Positions 59,012 through 64,000 of a stretch of DNA of 64,000 bases are shown here, one piece after another (position 1 is the stretch's first letter; every line of letters starts with the position of its first letter). The position numbers and the translations under genes were made by a program. The stretch is from Sedimenticola sp. (lineage in GTDB: Bacteria > Pseudomonadota > Gammaproteobacteria > Chromatiales > Chromatiaceae), in NCBI GenBank assembly GCA_026992075.1, contig JALXAM010000036.1, forward strand, positions 1-64,000, read 5' to 3'. The notes under the pieces are model-generated. The model did not search any database. It had not been told where the DNA came from and was given only the letters and a program-made list of their open reading frames with translations.

Positions 59012-60292
59012 ATGTATGAGATCTTCTACCGCTTCGAGGCGGAGCCCTTCCGGCTGAGCCCGGACACCCGTTTCTGCTTCGATCACAAGAGCTATGCCCG
59101 CGCCAAGGCCTACATGCAGTACGCCTTCAACCGGGCCGAGGGGTTCGTGATGGTCACCGGCCGGCCGGGAACCGGCAAAACCACGCTCATCGGCGACCTG
59201 GTGAACAGCCTGCCCCGCTCGCGGGTCACCGTGGCCACTCTGGTCACCACCCAGCTGGAGGCCGAGGACATGCTGGAGATGCTGGCCCATGCCCTGGGGG
59301 TGGGCACCAGCGGGCGCAGCAAGGCGGCCACCCTGCAATCCATCACCATCATGCTGCGTCGCGAGCATGAAAAGGGACGCCGTGCCCTGCTCATCATCGA
59401 CGAGGCGCAGGACCTGTCCGTCTCGGCATTGGAAGAGCTGCGGCTGCTCACCAACCTGCAACGCAACGGCCGGCCGCTGCTGCAGATCTTCCTGGTAGGG
59501 CAGGACCAGTTGCGGGATCTGGTGCACGCGCCCGAGATGGAACAGGTGTTTCAGCGCATCGTGGCCGCCTGCCACCTGGATCCGCTTACGCAGGAGGAGA
59601 CCCGGGAATACGTGCGTCACCGTTTGCGCCAGTCCGGCTGGCGTGGCGACCCCCGTCTGAGTGAATCCCTCTACCCAATCATTCACCGCTTCAGCGAAGG
59701 CATCCCCCGCCGTATCAATCTTATTTGTGGAAGGCTGCTGCTGCACGGCGCGGTAGAGCGCAAGCACGAGCTGGGCGTGGCCGACGCCCGTCTGGTGGTG
59801 GGGGAACTCCATGCCGAGCGCCTGACCAGCCTCAGTCCCACCGCTGACAACATCTTCGACCAGCCGGACCATTTCGAAGAAGAGGAATTCCCGCCGCCTT
59901 CAAAACCGTCTGCCCGTGCAGAAAGCGAGCTGGACACTGGAGACAGGTCGTTGGGGCAACCGTCATCCGAAGCCGCGCAGAAGCCAATGACGCTCTCAGG
60001 GGAGAATGCTGCCGTTGGAACTGTGGGAGAACGGCAGCCGGAAGGCAAGGAAAGTCCGGCGCCGCAAGAGGCAGCGCTCCAGAAAAACGCTCTCCCAACG
60101 GCGGCTTCGGAAACGAAGCCGCAAGCCGTGCGAGCGCCAGAGCCCGAGGCCCCCTTTTTCCCTCTGCCCGAAGAGACGGCCCCCGACGAAGAGGGCCCCA
60201 GCACAGGGCATAGCTGGCTCTGGTGGCTGGGCCTGCTGATCATTCTGACGGCCGGGCTGGGATGGGCCTGGTACCAGGGGTTGCTGGGCTGA
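59012..60292 (+). CDS. Tail-anchored paralogue of the XrtA-associated AAA ATPase
   Basis: A 426-residue protein. Residues 1-280 are a paralogue of the neighbouring ATPase (MYEIFYRFEAEPFRLSPDTR, VTGRPGTGKTTLIGDLVNS, LLIIDEAQDLSVSALEELR, LVGQDQLRDLV). A long proline/glutamate-rich, poorly conserved linker follows (about 290-400). A single C-terminal membrane span closes it (WLWWLGLLIILTAGLGWAW). The ExeA-like layout suggests the ATPase is tethered to the inner membrane. ATG 59012 is taken by analogy with the twin; a GTG at 58994 is possible. Divergent promoters must lie in 58789-59011. Confidence 0.85.
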   Translation: MYEIFYRFEAEPFRLSPDTRFCFDHKSYARAKAYMQYAFNRAEGFVMVTGRPGTGKTTLIGDLVNSLPRSRVTVATLVTTQLEAEDMLEMLAHALGVGTSGRSKAATLQSITIMLRREHEKGRRALLIIDEAQDLSVSALEELRLLTNLQRNGRPLLQIFLVGQDQLRDLVHAPEMEQVFQRIVAACHLDPLTQEETREYVRHRLRQSGWRGDPRLSESLYPIIHRFSEGIPRRINLICGRLLLHGAVERKHELGVADARLVVGELHAERLTSLSPTADNIFDQPDHFEEEEFPPPSKPSARAESELDTGDRSLGQPSSEAAQKPMTLSGENAAVGTVGERQPEGKESPAPQEAALQKNALPTAASETKPQAVRAPEPEAPFFPLPEETAPDEEGPSTGHSWLWWLGLLIILTAGLGWAWYQGLLG

Positions 60293-60365
60293 GGATTGGC
60301 GGCGCGGTTCACACCATTTTATGGTGATCCGGTGTATGGTGGAGTGGACTTCACCGGAAAACCCC

Positions 60366-62384
60366 ATGAATCTCCCATTCGATTACGACCAGGCCTTCTC
60401 CCGCAACCTCGGCTGGGTGACCGACACCGAGCAGCAACGGCTGCGTGCTGCCCGGGTGGCCATTGCGGGGCTGGGTGGCGTGGGCGGCAGTCATCTGCTC
60501 ACCCTCACCCGTCTGGGTATCGGCCGCTTCCACATCGCCGATCTCGACACTTTCGAGCTGGCCAATTTCAACCGCCAGGCGGGAGCCTTCCTGCGCCACC
60601 TGGGTCGGCCCAAGGTGGAGGTGTTGCGGGAACTGGCCCTGGACATCAATCCCGAACTGGAGATCGAATCCTTTACTGAAGGGGTGAACGAGACAAACCT
60701 CGACCGCTTTCTCGAGGGTGTGGACCTCTACCTGGACGGCCTGGATTTCTTCGCCCTGGGGACGCGCCGCGCGGTCTTTGCCGCCTGTGCCGAAAAAGGC
60801 ATCCCCGCCGTTACCGCCGCCCCGTTGGGCATGGGGGTGGCGCTGCTCAATTTCCTGCCGGGCAAGATGACCTTCGAAGAGTATTTCCGCCTGGAGGGGC
60901 AGCCGGAGCAGGAGCAGCTGTTGCGCTTCCTGCTGGGCCTTTCACCGGCCATGCTGCAGATGGGTTACCTGGTGGATGACACCCGGGTGGATCTGGATGC
61001 GCACAAAGGGCCTTCCACCCCCATGGCCTGCGAGCTTTGTGCCGGGGTGGCCGCCACCCAGGTGCTGAAGATCCTCCTGCGGCGCGGTCCCCTGGTTGCG
61101 GCACCCTGGGGCCTCCACTTCGATGCCTATCGCAACCGGTTGAAACGCACCTGGCGGCCCGGCGGCAACCGCCACCCGGTCCAGCGGCTGGGCCTGTATC
61201 TCGCCCGGAAGAAGCTGGGGCGGCACGGGAAGGCGGCTACTATCCTGCCTGAGCCCCCCAGGACCCCGCTGGAGCGCATCCTCAATCTGGCCCGCTGGGC
61301 TCCCAGCGGGGACAACACCCAACCTTGGCGGTTCGAGATCATCGACGACCGCCATTTCGTGGTCCATGCCCATGACACCCGGGACTGGTGCGTCTACGAC
61401 CTGGATGGTCACGCCAGCCAGCTCGCCGTGGGTGCCCTGCTGGAGACCATCTCCATCGCCGCCACTGGGGAGGGCCTGGAGGCCCGCTTCCGCCTGCGCC
61501 CCGAGGCGCCGGAGACCCGCCCGGTCGTCGACGTGGAGCTGATCGAATCACCTGAGGTGAAGGCGAGCCCCCTGCTGCCCTGGATCCGGGTGCGTACCAC
61601 CAACCGGCGTCCCTTCGAAACCGCGCCTCTCACCGATGAACAGAAAGAACAGCTGGAAGCGGCGCTGGGCGGGCACTACCGGGTGAAGTGGCTGGAGCGC
61701 CCGGTGGAGCGCTGGCGAATGGCCCGGTTGCTGTTCCGCAGCGCCAAGATTCGCCTCACCATCCCCGAAGCCTACGAAGTGCACCGTCGCATCATCCAGT
61801 GGGAAGCCCAGTTCAGCGAGGATCGGATTCCCGATCAGGCGGTGGGCCTGGACCCCATCACGCTCAAGCTCATGAAATGGGTGATGGGGAGCTGGAGGCG
61901 GGTGCGGATGATGAACCGCTGGTTTGCCGGCACCCTGGCGCCGCGCATCCAGCTCGACCTGCTGCCGGGCTACCGCTGCGCCGCCCATTTTGTCCTGGTG
62001 GCGCAGGAGCCCCCCGGGACGCTGGAAGACTGGATGGAGGCGGGTCGGGCACTGCAGCGTTTCTGGCTTACCGCCACTCGTCTGGGCCTGCAGTGCCAGC
62101 CGGAGGTGACGCCGCTGATTTTCTCTCGTTACGTGGGCGTTTCGAAAAAGTTCACCAGAGACGAGGCGGCATGGAAAGCGGCGCAGGAAGTGCGCCAGGA
62201 GCTGTCGCGGTTGTTCGGCCTGGAAGTGGTGGAAAGGGCGGTGTTCCTGGGCAGGCTGGGTCTCGGCCCCCTGCCTGAAGCGCGTTCGGTTCGGAAGCCG
62301 TTGCGGCAATTGGTCGAAACCGCTCGGCGGCCCGGGGCAGGGTCGAATCCGATCGAGTCAAACCAGGAGGGGCAGGAAGCGTGA
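60366..62384 (+). CDS. ThiF/E1-like adenylyltransferase fused to a nitroreductase domain
   Basis: A 672-residue fusion. The N-terminal half (about 1-270) is an E1-like adenylating domain: VAIAGLGGVGGSHLLTLTRL, IADLDTFELANFNRQAGA (arginine finger), YLDGLDFFALGTRRAVFAAC. Only one CxxC (ACELCAGVAATQVLKILL) of the usual two zinc pairs is seen. The C-terminal half (from about 310) is a flavin nitroreductase with ILNLARWAPSGDNTQPWRFE. The same combination occurs in mycobacterial MoeY-type proteins of unknown function. ATG 60366 is chosen (weak GGAA upstream). It overlaps the GMC gene by four bases (GTGA). Substrate unknown. Confidence 0.85.
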   Translation: MNLPFDYDQAFSRNLGWVTDTEQQRLRAARVAIAGLGGVGGSHLLTLTRLGIGRFHIADLDTFELANFNRQAGAFLRHLGRPKVEVLRELALDINPELEIESFTEGVNETNLDRFLEGVDLYLDGLDFFALGTRRAVFAACAEKGIPAVTAAPLGMGVALLNFLPGKMTFEEYFRLEGQPEQEQLLRFLLGLSPAMLQMGYLVDDTRVDLDAHKGPSTPMACELCAGVAATQVLKILLRRGPLVAAPWGLHFDAYRNRLKRTWRPGGNRHPVQRLGLYLARKKLGRHGKAATILPEPPRTPLERILNLARWAPSGDNTQPWRFEIIDDRHFVVHAHDTRDWCVYDLDGHASQLAVGALLETISIAATGEGLEARFRLRPEAPETRPVVDVELIESPEVKASPLLPWIRVRTTNRRPFETAPLTDEQKEQLEAALGGHYRVKWLERPVERWRMARLLFRSAKIRLTIPEAYEVHRRIIQWEAQFSEDRIPDQAVGLDPITLKLMKWVMGSWRRVRMMNRWFAGTLAPRIQLDLLPGYRCAAHFVLVAQEPPGTLEDWMEAGRALQRFWLTATRLGLQCQPEVTPLIFSRYVGVSKKFTRDEAAWKAAQEVRQELSRLFGLEVVERAVFLGRLGLGPLPEARSVRKPLRQLVETARRPGAGSNPIESNQEGQEA

Positions 62385-63988
62385 AGCTGAAAGAGGCTGC
62401 CCGCAGGCGCTGGGATGTAGTGGTGGTGGGCACCGGCATGGGTGGTGCCACCTTTGGCTGGGCCATGGCACGGGCGGGCAGATCGGTGCTCTTCCTCGAA
62501 CGGGGCAGGAATCTTCTGGGGGAGGAGCGACTGGCAGGCGACTATGCGGAAATGATCGCCCGCGAGCGGAACGAGCCGGTGGAAGAGCTGTTGCCGGCGG
62601 CGGGTCGCTGGCATTCGCCCCTGGTGGACCGGTCGGGCCGGCGGGAGAGGGTGTTCGTCCCCTTCGTGGGGTCGGGTACCGGAGGCTCCACCGGGCTCTA
62701 TGGCGCGGCGCTGGAGCGACTCTTTCCCGAGGACTTCGAGCCGGGACGACACCATGAGAAAGGGGAGAGCAATCTGCCCGAAACCTGGCCCATTGGTTAC
62801 GACGCGCTGCGCCCGTGGTACCGCGAAGCGGAGGCCCTGTACGAGGTGGCGGGCGAAATCGACCCGCTTCGGGCGGATGCACTGGATGCCACGGCCACGC
62901 CTCCCCCGCTGGACGAGGTGAACCGCTCCCTGGCGGAGCATCTGGCGGCGAAGGGGCGCCATCCCTACCGGCTGCCCACTGCCTGCCGGGAGGGCAGCAA
63001 CTGCCGGGATTGCCAGGGATTCCTCTGCGCCTCCCGGGGCAAGCGGGACAGCGCCAGTGTCTGCCTGCAACCCGCCATTCTGGAACATGGCGCGGTTCTG
63101 ATCAGTGAATGCGAAGTGCGGCAGGTGGAGGCGGACGAAAAGCAGGTGACGGCGCTGCTGTGCCGCGACCCTACGGGAGAGTACCGGGTGCGGGGCGATC
63201 TGGTGGCGCTGGCGGCGGGCGCGTTGCAGACGCCAGCACTGTTGCTGCGTTCCGTATCCCGTCACTGGCCGGAGGGGGTGGCCAACCGCTCCGGCCAGGT
63301 GGGCAGAAACCTGATGCGCCACGCCATCGACCTCTACCTGGTACGCCCCCCGGGCGGGGTTTCACGTTATCGCAAGCAGTTGGCCTACAACGACCACTAC
63401 CTCACCAGCGAGGGCAAACTCGGTTCGGTGCAGTCCTTCGGCATGCTGCCGCCCCTGCCCATGGTGTTGGAGGAGCTGCAGCGGGACCTTCGCCATGCGG
63501 TGCCCCCCGTCGGCATGCTGCAACCCCTGTTGCGGCCACTGCTGGCAGGGGTGTTGCGGCACACCCTGGAGGGAAAGATGATCCTGGCCGGCATACTCGA
63601 AGATCTTCCCTACCGGGACAACCGGGTGCTGCCGGAGCGGGATGGCGGGTTGGAGCTTCGGTACCGGCTCGGTGACGGGGATCGCGGGCGCCTGCGCCGC
63701 TTCCGCCGCCGGGTGGCCCGGGATTTCCACCCCTGGCCGGTGAAGCGGCTCTCCCAGGCGGAGAACAACCAGCGCATCGCCCATGTGTGTGGAACCTGCC
63801 GGTTTGGAGAGGATCCGGACAGCTCGGTGCTCGACCCATGGAACCGGAGCCACGACCTGCCCAACCTGCTGGTGGTGGATGCCTCCTTTTTTCCCAGCAG
63901 CGGAGGCATCAACCCGGCCTTGACCATCGCGGCCAATGCGCTGCGGGTCGCCCATGCCCTGGTACACCAAGATGGAGCCAGACGATGA
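62381..63988 (+). CDS. GMC-family FAD oxidoreductase with a cysteine cluster
   Basis: A 535-residue flavin oxidoreductase, probably oxidising an alcohol group. It has the N-terminal FAD loop VVVVGTGMGGATFGWAMARAG with FLERGR, the FAD-stabilising [31 protein letters not shown], and the GMC C-terminal block AHVCGTCRFGEDP and NLLVVDASFFPSSGGINPAL. In the last block the usual His-Pro is His-Val. A cysteine group CREGSNCRDCQGFLC near residue 205 could bind an iron-sulfur cluster. GTG 62381, preceded by AGGAGGGG, overlaps the preceding stop. It likely acts with the ThiF-nitroreductase protein. Confidence 0.87.
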   Translation: MKLKEAARRRWDVVVVGTGMGGATFGWAMARAGRSVLFLERGRNLLGEERLAGDYAEMIARERNEPVEELLPAAGRWHSPLVDRSGRRERVFVPFVGSGTGGSTGLYGAALERLFPEDFEPGRHHEKGESNLPETWPIGYDALRPWYREAEALYEVAGEIDPLRADALDATATPPPLDEVNRSLAEHLAAKGRHPYRLPTACREGSNCRDCQGFLCASRGKRDSASVCLQPAILEHGAVLISECEVRQVEADEKQVTALLCRDPTGEYRVRGDLVALAAGALQTPALLLRSVSRHWPEGVANRSGQVGRNLMRHAIDLYLVRPPGGVSRYRKQLAYNDHYLTSEGKLGSVQSFGMLPPLPMVLEELQRDLRHAVPPVGMLQPLLRPLLAGVLRHTLEGKMILAGILEDLPYRDNRVLPERDGGLELRYRLGDGDRGRLRRFRRRVARDFHPWPVKRLSQAENNQRIAHVCGTCRFGEDPDSSVLDPWNRSHDLPNLLVVDASFFPSSGGINPALTIAANALRVAHALVHQDGARR

Positions 63989-64000
63989 AACCGGAAAACA
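63985..64000 (+). CDS. Start of a third gene in the ThiF-GMC operon
   Basis: An ATG at 63985 overlaps the GMC stop codon by four bases (ATGA) and continues open to the window edge (MKPEN). Too little is visible to identify it, but the overlap makes it a likely member of the same operon. Confidence 0.6.

Overview
The window comes from the chromosome of a GC-rich gammaproteobacterium. The gene order (a dcw cell-wall and division cluster running into lpxC, dciA, an M23 peptidase, secA, argJ, a Nudix/TMP-synthase-like gene, yacG, zapD, coaE, then pilD-pilC-pilB-pilA) is typical of Chromatiales- and Pseudomonas/Xanthomonas-like lineages. The PEP-CTERM/exosortase-A (XrtA) regulatory and polysaccharide genes, together with HEPN/MNT and Uma2 genes, fit an environmental, possibly sulfur-oxidising, Chromatiales-like organism. 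That taxonomic guess is inference; no rRNA is present.

Layout. 1-11.7 kb: the 3' part of mraY, then murD, ftsW, murG, murC, murB, ddl, ftsQ, ftsA, ftsZ and lpxC, all on the plus strand and mostly with overlapping start/stop codons. 11.7-17.4 kb: dciA (minus), an M23 peptidase, secA and argJ. 17.5-24.1 kb (minus): Nudix/TMP-synthase-like, yacG, zapD, coaE and the type IV pilus assembly genes pilD, pilC, pilB. 24.5-37.9 kb: two tandem pilin genes (the first behind a sigma-54 promoter), two tandem TMTC/TfpW-like GT-C membrane proteins, three soluble glycosyltransferases, then an AT-richer minus-strand set (FkbM methyltransferase, an intact IS3/IS407-type insertion sequence, a Wzx-like flippase, a membrane-anchored GT2). 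This looks like a pilin or surface-glycan island. 37.9-42.1 kb: a small defence/toxin-antitoxin-like island with two MNT nucleotidyltransferases, one HEPN protein, three complete Uma2 genes and Uma2 debris, punctuated by three copies of a 235-bp repeat. 42.1-47.3 kb: an FMN reductase, a phosphofructokinase with an unusual nucleotide-site motif, and a giant MscK-like channel. 47.4-60.3 kb: XrtA-type exopolysaccharide genes (TviB/TviC-type UDP-sugar enzymes, PrsT, EpsB-type sugar-phosphate transferase, PrsR/PrsK two-component system, two divergent AAA ATPases). 60.3-64 kb: an operon of a ThiF-nitroreductase fusion, a GMC oxidoreductase and the start of a third gene.

Two repeat families cut across these regions. 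One is a 161-169 bp, almost wholly palindromic MITE-like element in three copies: in the secA leader, between argJ and the Nudix gene, and in front of an MNT gene. The other is the 235-bp repeat that separates gene cassettes in the HEPN/MNT/Uma2 island. It carries a promoter-like left edge and a GC hairpin at its right edge. A leftover of a fourth copy and a duplicated Uma2 3' end indicate an integron-like but integrase-less cassette array shaped by recombination. This array is the strongest candidate for something undescribed in the window; the ThiF-nitroreductase/GMC operon is the second.
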